Position numbers and translations under genes: made by a program. A DNA stretch of 64,000 nt, from NCBI GenBank assembly GCA_024036415.1, contig JAMWET010001646.1, positions 228,501 to 292,500 on the forward strand, written 5' to 3'. The stretch's first letter is position 1, and the number at the start of each line of letters is the position of its first letter. The DNA comes from Prochilodus magdalenae (lineage: Eukaryota; Chordata; Actinopteri; Characiformes; Prochilodontidae). Below are positions 38,200-51,400 of the stretch, in pieces. The notes below the pieces were generated by a model. The model was given only the letters and a program-made list of their open reading frames with translations. It ran no database searches and was not told the origin of the DNA.

Positions 38200-38635
38200 C
38201 TTTGCGGTTAGAGCTTCATAAAAAATAGCAAGGGGAAATTTTCATACGAGTCACATGAGTGGATTTTGAGAGTTTGCGCCGGTTACACTAATACATAATC
38301 CATAAACCATCGGGTGGGACTTAGTTATCGTATGTGCTCGGGGGGAAGTAAATCCACATGGGTTTAAGATCGTGTACAGCCGCTGTGTGGCGCTGTGAGT
38401 CACGTGTTTCTCCGACATCAACATCATGGCTTCTATCATTACAGAAGGAACAAAATATTGTCGACTGGCCAGGAACTAAAGTCCTTTGTCAAAGATTTTT
38501 CACGTGGGTTTCACCGGGTTTCACAACAGGTCTGTCTGGAGTGTTTAAGATACATTTGCACGCCAAGAAATGGGAGCTGAAAGAATGACAACAACTGTTA
38601 CACATTACAGTTGACCAGCTGACTACAGTGCAGAG
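38200..38635 (+). promoter_or_regulatory. wdr81 promoter and 5'UTR exon
   Basis: Non-repetitive sequence with scattered CpGs (38100-38530) ends in CAGAG followed by a GTAAGG donor at 38636. The next acceptor, ttcactctacag, ends at 39291, so the coding exon probably starts at 39292 with 150 bases of 5'UTR. The transcription start is not defined. Confidence 0.5.
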
Positions 38636-39441
38636 GTAAGGGAGCTACTGGCTAGCTAGTTAGCTAGTTAGCTTAAGTGAGTAACAAGCGTTTCCTTTTG
38701 CAGTGTCCAGTTGTGCTGCAGATGAGGTGGCTTATGTACTTTCTTTAATGGCCAGTCATACGTTTGGAGCAGCATGGTTTGACGTGTAAGGTTGTTGTTG
38801 TCGTAATATGGTAACATGCCAAAATGTTGTTAATTAGTTAGAGATTTAGGTTAACACATCGTAAACAGTTCGTTTTTGACCGTCTCAAATACTGCAATGT
38901 ATGTTTTAGCCAAAGTTAGCTTTTGTGCTGTCTTCTTCTGCTTCTGCTGCTGAAATTGAGCAGGTCATATCATTTTCCTGCTGAACCCTGATTAAATGCA
39001 AGTTATCTGGTAGTGCACAAGTTATTCACAGCATTCGTGTTCTTTGTTTTCTTTGCATTCTTTATTTTGTCCATATGGAATGTGTTCCTGCTTTTGAACA
39101 TATCACAATCCATAAAGTTAAATCCATAAAGTTCCAGATAACATATCAGTGTCTGCATGAAGCCTGTGAAAAATGGATGAGGGTTATTTATCGATGCGTA
39201 ACCCCGACACCCAGTTACTGGTAGCATTTCTATGGTATGTAATGCTTGTTTGTTGTACATCTTATGTACTTTTTGTGTTTTCACTCTACAGAAAACAATA
39301 ATTCACTGAAGCGCCTGATCTAGCCCTTTCTAAGCTTCACATGGGAAATAGGAGGAGGCGTGGGATGTTCCTCTTCTAGAGGAGTGGAGGAAAAAGTTAG
39401 GCAGCAGGATTGCATTTTGCTCCAGTTAAATCTATACTGTC

Positions 39442-42400
39442 ATGGAGTGGCTGGCTTCGGCTTTTGAGAGGGACCTTGGAGTTGACCAGCGGCAGATTGG
39501 TCCCGGGCCACGACCCAATGAATTGGTGGCCCTTGTTCCGACCCGCTGGGTGATGGGGCTGAGAGAAAGGCGAGTCACGCGCTGTGCTCGTTATGAGTGT
39601 GTGGGGGATGGAGATATCCGCACTCTTCTCCAGCGCTCTCAGGTAAAGTTCCCACCTGGCTGGACTCGTGTTTGCTTACAGGGCTTAAGGAAAAGCAAGT
39701 TGGGATACAAGCTTGCCAGGGAGCCAGGCTGCCAGTGGGAGGGGCTTTCCCAAGAGTCTTTCATGCGACAGATGCAAGAGGTGTCACAGTGCAACATCAG
39801 GTATAGTTGGCTAAAGGTTGTGTCATTTTGTTCTGCCTAAGGGAGTTGTGGTAATTACCTATCAAATCAGCATTTGTTGTTATTCATTAAATGGCCATAA
39901 TATTGAATCAGTGAATACATTTGAACAAGACTTTGTTCTTGTAGTGTTAAAAGTTCAGAGAAATCTACAACAACACTAAAACCTCAGATGAACTCTCCAG
40001 AGAATAAAAATTCATAACATCCTAATGTAAATGTGTGATGTTGTTGTATAATGTCATTTTCACATGACATAAATGGCTTGTATATGTACAGATATAACAA
40101 TTATTGATTCTAACTGTAAGTGCATTAGGGCTGAATTTCTCATTTTCTGTTTACAGAAATCTGTGGAGAGAGTCATACATGAACTATGTGCAACCATATG
40201 CAGGATATACAGAGCAAACACAGGGGATGGCTATTGATGCAGTTCGCCAAGCTTTGCAGAAACTGTTTGGCTGTTCTTTTCTCTCCACTGACCGAGTGTC
40301 ACCATCCCTCTCTCCAGCCCGAGAGAAGGAGAAAGAGTGTCCTTTAACATCCAGCTCCTCGGTTCCCAAGCCAAATGCTGACACTTTGTGTCCAAACGTG
40401 CTGCAAGCTGAATGCTTGCTGGAGTCTGGGGAGGTGTTGTACATCATTTTTCCATATACACAATACTCCCTTCATGACATTGTAACCTACAGTCCAGCCA
40501 AGCTTGCCAACAGCAACGCTAAAGTGCTGTTTATTTTGTACCAAGTGCTAATAGCAATGCGTGAATGCCATGCATCAGGACTGTCAAGTGGGGAGCTCTC
40601 CTTGCAGGACATAGCTGTTGATGAGCAGCTCTGCAGTCGCCTCAAGATTTCTGTAGCACACTATGAGGAATTAGGAGATGACAGGGCCACATTGGAGTAT
40701 CCATCAGGAAGGCAGGTGCAAATAAATGCTAAAGGAAAGGACCCTGTAAGTGTAAGAAGCAACACCAATGAACAGCACTGCCAAGACTGCCTAGATGAGC
40801 TTAGATCTTTGGTCTTAGACTGGGTTCATGGTAGAATTAGCAACTTTTCCTATTTGATGGAACTGAACCGGCTAGCTGGAAGGCGTGAAGGTGACCCAAA
40901 CTATCACCCAGTTTTACCCTGGGTGGTAGACTTTACTGTGCCATTCGGAAAATTTCGTGATCTCAGGAGGTCAAAATTCCGTCTAAATAAGGGTGACAAA
41001 CAACTGGATTTCACCTATGAAATGACCAAAGAAGCCCTTGCAGCAGCAGTAGCTAACACTGGTGGTGGAAGTGTTTTTCATACTGATCTTACATCTGTAG
41101 GTCCTAGTGGTTCAGGACCGTCGGATCATCTCCATGTACCTCATCATATCTCAGATGTTCTATCAGACATCACCTACTATGTCTACAAAGCTAGACAAAC
41201 TCCCAAATCTGTACTTTGTAGCCATGTTCGTTCTCAATGGGAACCCAACGAATACCCAGCTAGCATGGAACGTATCCAGAGTTGGACTCCAGATGAATGC
41301 ATACCGGAATTCTACACGGATCCTTCCATATTCCGTTCCATTCATCCAGATATGCCAGACCTCGATGTACCTCCATGGTGCAATTCCTATGAGGAATTTA
41401 TTGCAGCCCACAGATGCCTCTTGGAAAGCCGTGAAGTATCTCAGCAGCTACACCATTGGATTGACCTGACATTTGGCTACAAGCTATCAGGCAAAGAAGC
41501 TGTAAAAGCCAAGAATGTATGCTTACACCTGGTGGATAACCACACACATCTCACTAGCTATGGTGTTGTTCAGTTGTTTGACCAGCCTCACCCACCGCGT
41601 CTCGCAACTTACCAGTATTCACCAGCAGAACCTCCCCACCTTGGTCCTGTAAATGTGTCAGCTTGGCAAATCCCACCACTTGAGGCGACGATAGATGGTG
41701 TAGACGGAATGGTACCAGAGGCAACAGGATGTGAATCTAGTGGCTGGACGTTGGTTGATAGGGATGAAGATCTTGAGCAAGGAACAGAAGCACTTGATTC
41801 TTTAAGCGCTTCAGCCCCTGGCACCTCCACTATACCAGTGCCTGCTGGGAGCTCTGCTGGAGTAAAGATGACTGGAGAGCACCCAGCTTTGGCTGTGTCT
41901 CCTTCCCATGCTTTGTTTTCAGGGGAGACATCAAGCAGTGCTACAAATGCTGTGGGATCTACCGTCAGGGGTACCATTCTTCAGAGAGGGACCTCCACAT
42001 TAAAGAAACCGGAAGCTCTCACTGCTTCTAATGCAGATGATTTCAAAATAACTTTGCCTGAAGGATTCAAACCCTTACAGCCTTTAGAAGAGTTAGAGAA
42101 GCTCAATAATTTTCTGGTTAAAGGGTTGCATTCCCAAGTTCAGAACACAATGAATGTGGACAGAATAGAGTCAAGTACTGTATCAAAAGCCCCACTGTCT
42201 TTTACAGACCTCTTCCACAGAGATATGCAAGCCCTAGGTGTCTTCATTGCAGAAATATTTTGTTCTTCAAAGCTGCGATGTGTAAAGCCAGGTACATCAC
42301 TGACCAGCCGTTACCAGGCAGTAATGAAGCTTTGCTCTGCTAGTCTTCGAGATGTCCCACTCCCACTTCATCATGCACTTGAGATACTTCTGCAGATTCG

Positions 42401-45400
42401 CCAGTACTCATCTGAGACTTTGTTAAATTTGCCCTCTTCAGGGCCACCATTTCTTTTCAAGTATGACCCAATATATGAGGGTCTTCCACCTCCAAACCCC
42501 TGGCATCTGCTCAGTCCTGTGCTTTCTCCATTACCTTTTCCAGAATATTTCCCAACACTGCATCACTTCATTTTCTCTTACCATTCCAAAATGGAGTCCA
42601 TCAACAGCATTCAGGGTAGGGACATTGTGTTTAACTTGTGGCAGCAGCTGCAGTATCTACTTCAAGGTGATATCACTGCAGAGGGGCTGGAGATCCTCTT
42701 ACCTTTTGTGCTTGCTTTAATGACCGAGGAATCTACAGCTGTGTATGCCGCCTGGTATTTCTTTGAGCCAGTCTCCAGGGTCCTTGGGCCGCGCAATGCC
42801 TCAAAGTACTTAATAAAGCCGCTGATAGGTATATATGAGAACCCCCGCTGCCTTCGTGGTCGTTTCTACCTCTACACTGACTGTTTTGTGCTACAGCTCA
42901 TCGTGCGGATTGGCTTACAGGCTTTCCTCTCCAGCCTCCTACCTCATGTCCTGCAAGTTATCACTGGATTTGACAGTTGCAGCACAGGTGCAGGCAACGA
43001 ATGGAATGGACTTAAAGCCTTAAGAGGTGCTGTAGGTGGCTTGGGAGAAGAAGAGGAAGATTATGAGTGTGAAGATGGCAGGCCACCATCAGCTGCCTCG
43101 GCTGCCAAAGTGGGAGGGGGCAGTGGAGGTGGTGGAGGTGTAGGTGGAGACCCAGGTCTTGTAGACTACTCTTCAGGAATCAGTCTGAATGACCAGGTCT
43201 TTCTAGCTGAGGGTGAGGACTTCCAGAATGGCTTTTATGTCAATAATGGTTCGTCTGTACCAGCGGCTGGAGTTCCTACTAAACAGCAAAGCCAAAACTC
43301 TGCAAACAAAGACCAAGACCAAGAATCTCTTAGTGTAGGGAAACTAAGCGACAAGAGTAGTGCAAGTGAGGTGTCTATTGGAGATGGAGACTCCACCAAA
43401 GATCGTGCAAGTTTAAAATCTGCTGACAGCAGTCAGGACCTAAAGCAGCCCAGTGATGGAGAAGATGGTGGAGAATTGGAGGATGAAGATGAGACAGTGG
43501 AGGACAAAGAGGGCACAGTACAGAAAGTTCCCAGTCTTGAACTGACACTGTCTGGCTGCACCGAGGATTCTGAAGTTACAGTGGGTACTCAAGAGGGCGA
43601 TTTCATGAATGGAATGGGACAAGGAGAAACAGAGAAAAGCATAGTGGTGGAGGACGAGGAGCATGACCCTTCAGAGGACTCAGAGGAAAAAGAACACAAG
43701 ATATTATTGGGTAAGTGGAGAAAGCAGTAGTGTAAATGATTTTTGTTTTCTTTTTGTACATAAAAGTGCAAAAAACTGAAATAATTATTGAAGAATATTG
43801 TTACTGCATGTACAGCATTTTTGGGGTGTAGATAATCTTTATGCACTTTTCTTAACCAGACACTGTTTGTAAGACTGTAAGATGGCTGGTTGCTAAATTG
43901 GGGCCCACAGTAACCTCCCGATATGTAGCTCGGAATCTGCTGCGCCTACTTACTTCTTGCTACGTAGGTAAGAACTGACTAACTAAATGTTGATGGACGT
44001 TTTATCCAGAATGCATATATACTGAATCTAATGTGTCATTTACAGCTATAGTAAACACTGAACAAAGTACCTTCATGTGACATGTTTTTTTTTTTGTTGA
44101 TTCTGAAGGCCCTGAAAAACACCAGTTTGTGCCATCTGCAAATGAAGAGAGTAGCCTTGACAGCGTAGGAAGTGTGTATGAGAAGAAGCCAATTGTTGGT
44201 GATCGGACAGCGAAGCCAGTTCTTGATTGTCTCATTTACATCGCCCATTTGTATGGAGAACCTGTTCTGACCTACCAGTACCTGCCTTACATTGGCTACC
44301 TGGTAAGATTTGTCAACCCCCATCTGTTCAGATCATTTTATAAATGCTTCACAACTCTAGCAAACACCATGGACAGATGGGGCCATTTTCAATTCAGGAC
44401 AAAATCAGCCTACATTATGCTGCATTATCAGTTTAATTTGTAAAAAAACAAAAAAAGTCAGTATTATTGTGTTGTTGAGATGTAAACAAATTCAAGTAAA
44501 AGTGACATGAAAAGGTCAAACAAACAAAAGCCATCTCAAATTTCTTTTACAATGGTGCTAATAGGAACCAGGGCTTATCATGTCTACAACACAAATATAG
44601 CAAATATTGTAGATGTCATGCTGATGGGTGCTAAAATAGAGTTATAAAGGGGAAGTGATAAAAATAGATTTATGCTAAAACTTTTAAACATGCATAACAA
44701 AAATATATCAGGCAGCCTATTACCTCCATTTTAGTATAATTTTTATCTGAAAGGCCGCTTTTAGAGTGATTGAACTTTTCTGTTTCCACCAACACCACTG
44801 TGAACAATTCTGACTCTGACAATTCTAACTTTCTAACTACTTGAATTGTTTACATGTTAACAGCTTAGTTACACAGATATTTTGGAAATAAAAGTTCCAG
44901 TTTAATCTGTTGTATTTCTCCCTGACATGGGCAGGAATCATACCTACTTTAATCTGGGTAATAACAACAAACAACTGGCAGTACATCTAATTAGTGTTTT
45001 TGAATGACTTGTTTGACCCTTAAATAAGGCTTGGGCAAATCAAGCTAGATATTTGTTATATATTCGTTGCATTTAAATGTTGTCAACTTGGTCAGTAGGT
45101 CACAATCTAATAAAACATATAGCTAATCTGGTAAACCAAATACATCTTTAGGTTACCCTTTGCCTTACTGTGGGCTTATTCTGCTGCCAGCAGAACTATA
45201 ACTGATTTTAAAATACCTCACAATAACTTTTGATTGATTGTGTGGCTACTAGCTGGCAAATTTCCTTCCCTGTTCTCTGATTGCTATGTTTTCCAGGAGT
45301 GTGTTCCTTGTAAAAACAACAAAAAATCAATAGTCTCAAATTGCCAGACTCTCTAGGCAGAATGTCGTACCTTTCCCCACTGAACATAGCCAAGAGCCGC

Positions 45401-48400
45401 CTACTGCTGCAGGAAAAGGAAATTGGACTAATGTGCAAAACGACCAGTCAAAAGCGAGCTAGCATGTAAACTTGGGGGTCTCTCAGGATACACTGAAGGG
45501 TACTGTAGTCTGTCCAGAGGCTACAGTTCCCTAACTGGAACAACAAAAGTTTTCATGTAAGATCAGTAAAGAATAATATATGGGAATGGGTATATATGGG
45601 GAAGTGAAGTGTGTGTATATCAATTTAGAATACAACTAGCAAAATCCAGAAAGTATGGCCAGGTTAACACAATAAACATATCAGTCTCTGGCTTAGACCT
45701 GAAGACCGTTGAATCTACTTTTGAAGACAGCGTGCGAGCTGACAAATGTTTCTAAAACACTGAAGCATTTGAATCTATTCTAGTAACAACACCCACCCAC
45801 CAATTAAACTTTTGGACACTGAAAATAAATGTAATATAATTTGTCACTTTTGACACAATGTTTTTCCTTGACCCCTCTCAAGGTATCTCCCCCGTCCTCT
45901 TGCCGCCTGAACACTCGTAAGGAGGCAGGCCTTCTTGGTTCAGTGATGCTGACTCAGAAGATTATAGTTTTCCTGTCAGACACCACCCTAATGGACATGC
46001 TGATGAAGATCAATCAGGATGTGCTCCTGCCCCTGCTTGAACTGCTGACCTCTCCTAAAATGGGGTAATGTCTCACACAATAGAGCTCTTTTAAATCTTG
46101 TTGTTTATGTGACCCATATCCAAATACCGTCAGAGAAATACAGTTTCTTTGCAATAAGTTGAAAATATTATATCACTTTTGCTGATTTAGCTGTTCTGTA
46201 CACACAGCTTTCCCAGTGGAGTTCAAACTCGTTCTGCGCTATGTCTGAAGACACTGAGCCTCATGGCACTGATCTGTCTGCGTATAGGGAGAGAGATGGT
46301 GCAGCAGCACATGGCAGACACGCTCTGCCAGTTCTTCCAGATTTTCTCCTTGTTGCACAGTCTGCAGAACCAGGTATCAGAAGTTGGCACATTAGAACAG
46401 TGCTACTGATTATACTGCATCTGGCTGTCTAACTAAAAGGCGGAGTCGGCTTTGTGCTTCTTTGTTGTGTTCTGTGTTGTATGAAGTGCTTTGCTTTAAT
46501 AATGTATAGTGTTGCTATTATATAGTTGAACCATTATCGATTTCTTTCTATGTGTAGTTGGAGAGTGCTCCACGAAGAGAGGTCGGAGATTATACATATC
46601 TTGATGTCCGGACTCCAGAAGGGTCAGAGGTCACATGTGAGCTTGGGGTTCTGGAAGAACTACAGGCTGTGTTCAACCCTGAGATGGCATACGCATCCTA
46701 CATTCCCTTCTACTGTCTTATTGGTATGTAGAAATAGCCATTGTTATTTAATTAGATGGACATGACTAAATAACACATTCTTTAGATTTGGCTTTTTAGA
46801 TTTTGAATGGCGAATAAAATGTTTTTTTGTGTTGTTGACATCATGACCACTAGTTCCTGTCAATCAGTCATAGCTTGAGAAACTTTACAGTGCAACATAG
46901 GGTTGAATATTGCTTTAAATGTAGTGATTTGTTTATTCTATAATTATAGAATCTATTAATCAGATTTTGTCAAAACGGTGTACACAAACCATGTGTTTAA
47001 GTTAAAGTAGAAATACTGAAGGTAAAATATTACTCCAGTAAAAGTCCCTCATTTAGCCTGCCCTTGAGTAAAAGTACTAAAGTATTTACCTTTAAATGTA
47101 CTTGAGTATAGAGAGTTAAATGAGCATAATTTATTATGGTTCTGGTGACCTATTATTATTTTTGCAACAAGACTTTTCAACTCACTCTAGGTGAAGAGAC
47201 TTTACTGTCACTCTCAGTCCACCAGTCCTCAATAGAAGGTCATTAATTATTGTGACACGGATGTCTGTTCAAATGATCATAAGCACAGAACACAAAAGGA
47301 GAACGGTTTCCTTTAGCTAGAACTATAAAATAACTAAGGAACTACAAATTTTGCGTAATGTATTGAAGTAAAAAAAAAAGACATTTGCGTTTGAAATGTA
47401 GTGGAGTAAAAAGTAAGCTATTTGGCCTCTTCCTTTTTTTTGACACTACGCAGCAATACTGTGGTCTAACTGATCAAAAAATATATTGTGAAAATACAAA
47501 ATTATAAATTTTTTTCTAAAGGTTTTTGTAAATCTTCAAGATTTGCAGATCCTCAATTTTTATATATTTTTATTTTGTGGACATTTAGATATCAAAATAT
47601 GAATTCATGTATATAAAAAAGTGAATATTGAACAATGAGTACTGTGCTCTTGCCTGTTGGTGAAGCTCTCGACACTTTGTTTAAGAATATGCCAGTTACT
47701 TCTTCCAATTCTAAATTAATCTCATTAACTTTGACTTGTGTTGTATGTATTGTTTTTAGGTGACACAGCTATTCGCAGACTGGTTCCAAACCATGAGTTA
47801 GTCTGGGGTCTGGCTCAGTCGTACCATGTTAGAGCAAGTCCAGGAAGCCCTGAATCCAACCTAGCAAGTGGTCAAAGAGGAGACTTATCTGCATCCTCAA
47901 CGGGCCTCTCTCCAAGCATAAGTCACCAGATAGGTCGCAGCCCTTTTCCTGCCCCTTCCTCTACCTCCACTCCTCTCGGAGGAGACACTTTACCTGAATC
48001 TGGAACTTTTGGCAGCCACTTAGTTGGAAACCGGATCCAAGTAGCACGAGACACAGAGTCAGGGGGCAGCCCAAATCTGTCCTCTCTGGATACCTGGGGA
48101 CGTCCTCACATCAGCTATGCTCCACAAGCCAGCACCGCAACAGCAGCCCCCACGTTCTCTCTCTCCTCATCCTCTTGGGTGCTTGGCCACACCCCAGAGG
48201 ACAGTGCGCTGAAGCAGGAGCTTCCACGCACTAGCCGTTCTCTGCAGGGGAACTGGCTCGCTTATTGGCAGTATGAGATCGGCCTCAACCAACAGGACTC
48301 ACACTTCCATTTCCATCAGATCCGTCTGCAGAGCTTTATTGGCCATTCAGGCACGGTGAAGTGTCTGGCACCACTAGCAGGCGAGGACTACTTTCTGTCC

Positions 48401-51400
48401 GGGAGCAAAGACAAAACAGTCAAACTGTGGCCTCTGTATAATCATGGGGATGGTACTCGTGACGTGGAGCCCCGGCTGACTTACACAGACCACCGTAAAT
48501 CTGTGTTTTCTGTTGCACAGCTGGAGGCCTTACAGAAGGTGGTGAGCTGTGATGGCACTGTGCACCTCTGGGACCAGTTTACTGGTGAGAGACTCTCAGC
48601 CCTGGCCATTTCAGCAACTTTAATAGGGGAATTCATAATGTCTGCTTTTTAGTTTTATATAGTGAGATATTTAAAGTATTAAAATAATTCAGAGTGGTAA
48701 AATAGTTATTTGTAAAGAAACTTGCCAGCTCTTTACAGTAGTGGGGATAAGTATCAGAGACTGCAATGTCTACAACTGAAAATGAAGCCATTTTATTTAC
48801 TGTCCAAAATGACCAATGAACCATAAGCGGCCTTATGCTCAAATGTAATGCTGGTAGTGGTAAAATGATAGTAAATCTGCTTTCTTTGGTTGCTAATGTC
48901 CTTTGCACTGCAGTGCATGTGCATCTCCCTGATTAAGTCATGTTTTTTTTTTAAATGCAGGTCAGTATATAATTAATTTAATAAAGAGGTAGCGTTTTTA
49001 GAGAGGTTGCTTTTAGAGGCATTAAATGCTTGGTCTGGTTCCTGTAACCTCCACTGAGAATAGGTCTGGCTCTTGCGTTTCGCATTAAACCACTCTAAAT
49101 TACTTTGTTTAAATTGTAACCATTTCAAAAGGCAGGACATTTGAGAAATAAGTGGATTTTCCCTGTAATTCAGTACACTGGCTGAGGGACTGTATTACTT
49201 CCAGCAGTTATTTCTTACGCTTGTGTTTGCCAAATTGTCTACCACTTTAAAACACAAACTTAACAGTACATTGTGATTGAAGAAAATGTTTTGCATTACC
49301 ACTTAAGCACATTATGAAGCATTACATTGTTTGTCCTCTTTGTATCAAGGCAAGCAGATTCGCTCTTATGAAGCACTGGATGGGAAGAATCCCATCACTG
49401 CTGTCACCGCCATGCCAGCCCCGCACTGCAGCGTAGTATTTGCCAGCGCTGACTCTGTCCTACGCTTTATAGACCCACGCAAGCCTGGCTTACAGGTATA
49501 CTTATCATGTCTAAATGACCACCGCTGTCTCATTAAGCTGAGGTCAATGCCCTCTTCCTCAGAGTAGCTGAACAAAGATGATTTATTGAGCTTGTTTTAC
49601 TAATACAGCCAAATGGGTAGACTGTGTATTCTTTCTCCATAGCTGGTGATTATCATTAAGCTACAATGTCCTGTTTCTTTGCTTCTAGCATGAATTCCGC
49701 GTGGCCTATAACAACATGAGTGCGGGTCTGATTCGCTGCCTGGCTGTGAGTCCTGGAGGACGAACAGTGGCAGCCGGGTTCTCTTCTGGCCTCATAATGC
49801 TGCTGGATGCACGGACTGGACTGGTTCTGCGAGGCTGGCCTGCACACGAGGGTGATATACTGCAAATGAAGGTTGGTATGAGTAAGCTTTGAACTTAGTT
49901 GATGTGAAATAATAAGATATAAGCGATCGCTAAATGCTTTTTCAATGTGCACCCTCTGGAATAGATTAGGTAGGTTTGTATATTTTGTACATCTGTCTAA
50001 GACATACAATCATAGATAACATTTTTTACAATGCATATTAAAAACTTTCTCTGTTAACCCCAGGAGAAGTACTTACTTAAGATTGATCCTTATGCAAGTA
50101 CCTTACCAACTAATACTTATCAGCCAATCATGGCGTACATGTGGAGGAGTTGAGGAGCATTAGAAGAAGCAATTTCGTTTACTGACCGGGCAAACTGAAA
50201 TATGCATGCGCGAGGAATGACTGAGGACTAGAGGGAACTTTGGCTTTATTCAAATCAGCATACTACAGACTACTTGTGTACTAAATCTACCTTAAAGTAG
50301 TATGTAGTATGCAGTATGTGGCCAAGTTGAAAATCTATAGTGCACTGAAGATGTACTGAAGATCTCCCCTACAGATTTCCTATTGTACAGGGGGAATTAT
50401 CTTTGTGCTATACTGCATGCTATCATGCACTGTGGCCTCACCAGCTCATCCTGCTTTAGTTAAAGAAAATAGGTAATAAAGTAACGATGCAGAGCAAAAC
50501 GCAGAGAATGAATAAATAAATATACAGTGTGAGATGTAATAAAAGATTAACTCGATTTTATATGTTTGGTTTTAAAGCCAAGGATAGCCCACAGCTATGC
50601 TAAACATATTTCAAGTGAACTGAACAACATTAGCAGCAGCTAGCTCTAAACAGCGGATACGGTAGTAACACTCTGAAGTAAATGTGAGGTAACTATGTGA
50701 CTGTAGTAGTATGCTATATTGTGTGTCAAAACATGCAGCACACACTACTATAGTATGTAGTATGCAGTACAGAAGTCAGCCAAATAAATACAATCCACTA
50801 GAATTCATCTCTGTTAGCTTGATGCTAACATAAGTATTCAGGGTCAAGCTAAAATAAAAGTAACCTCTATTAGCTTGATGCTAACATAAGTATCCAGGGT
50901 CAAGGCCTGGTCAAGCTAAAATAAAAATAATCTCTGTTATTACTGTTATTACTGATGCTAATGTAAGTGCCCATGGCAGTGTCCTGGTTAAACTAAAGTC
51001 ATGTCCGTTAGCTTTATGGTAACTTAAGTATCCAGAGTCACGGACTGGCAAAACTCTACTCTACTGTATACCAAACTCAGCTAGTTGTGGGAAAGAGTAT
51101 GAAGCTGAGACTTGCTACTATTTTGCTAGCAGAATTAAGCTGTTCCGTCCTACATTGGCCTGGAGTTACTTTAAGGAGCCTGTTGCCATTAAAAGAAACC
51201 CTGACTTTTATAGGCCCCAATATGGTGTACATATGCAAAACTGCTTAAATGTACTGTATTACCCATCAAAATACTGTGTTATTAAAAAAATTGACAAAAC
51301 TATTTTAGTAAATGGCTGCAATTTTTGTATGTTCTCTTGTATGTTTACGTAAACGGAGGCAAGGAGGAAATCTGATACATTGTTGAAATACCAGAGACAC

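Larger units (their letters stand above)
34864..38200. other. Interval between slc13a and wdr81
   Basis: It should contain the slc13a first coding exon and promoter, but no hydrophobic first-exon frame ending in the usual P-(S/T)-K boundary was found on the minus strand. It holds GA tracts (35477-35910), a unique-looking CpG-bearing patch at 36060-36260, a 40-bp minisatellite (36803-37442), a 29-bp direct duplication of AT-rich sequence (37536-37590) and a LINE tail. Confidence 0.5.

Noticed and set aside
41609..41977. 122-residue minus-strand frame and other frames inside wdr81 exon 2
   Set aside because: Shadows of the 3.55-kb wdr81 exon, whose plus-strand frame carries the BEACH domain.
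48633..48908. 91-residue minus-strand open frame in a wdr81 intron
   Set aside because: It lies across the foldback MITE at 48690-49065; no coding signal.
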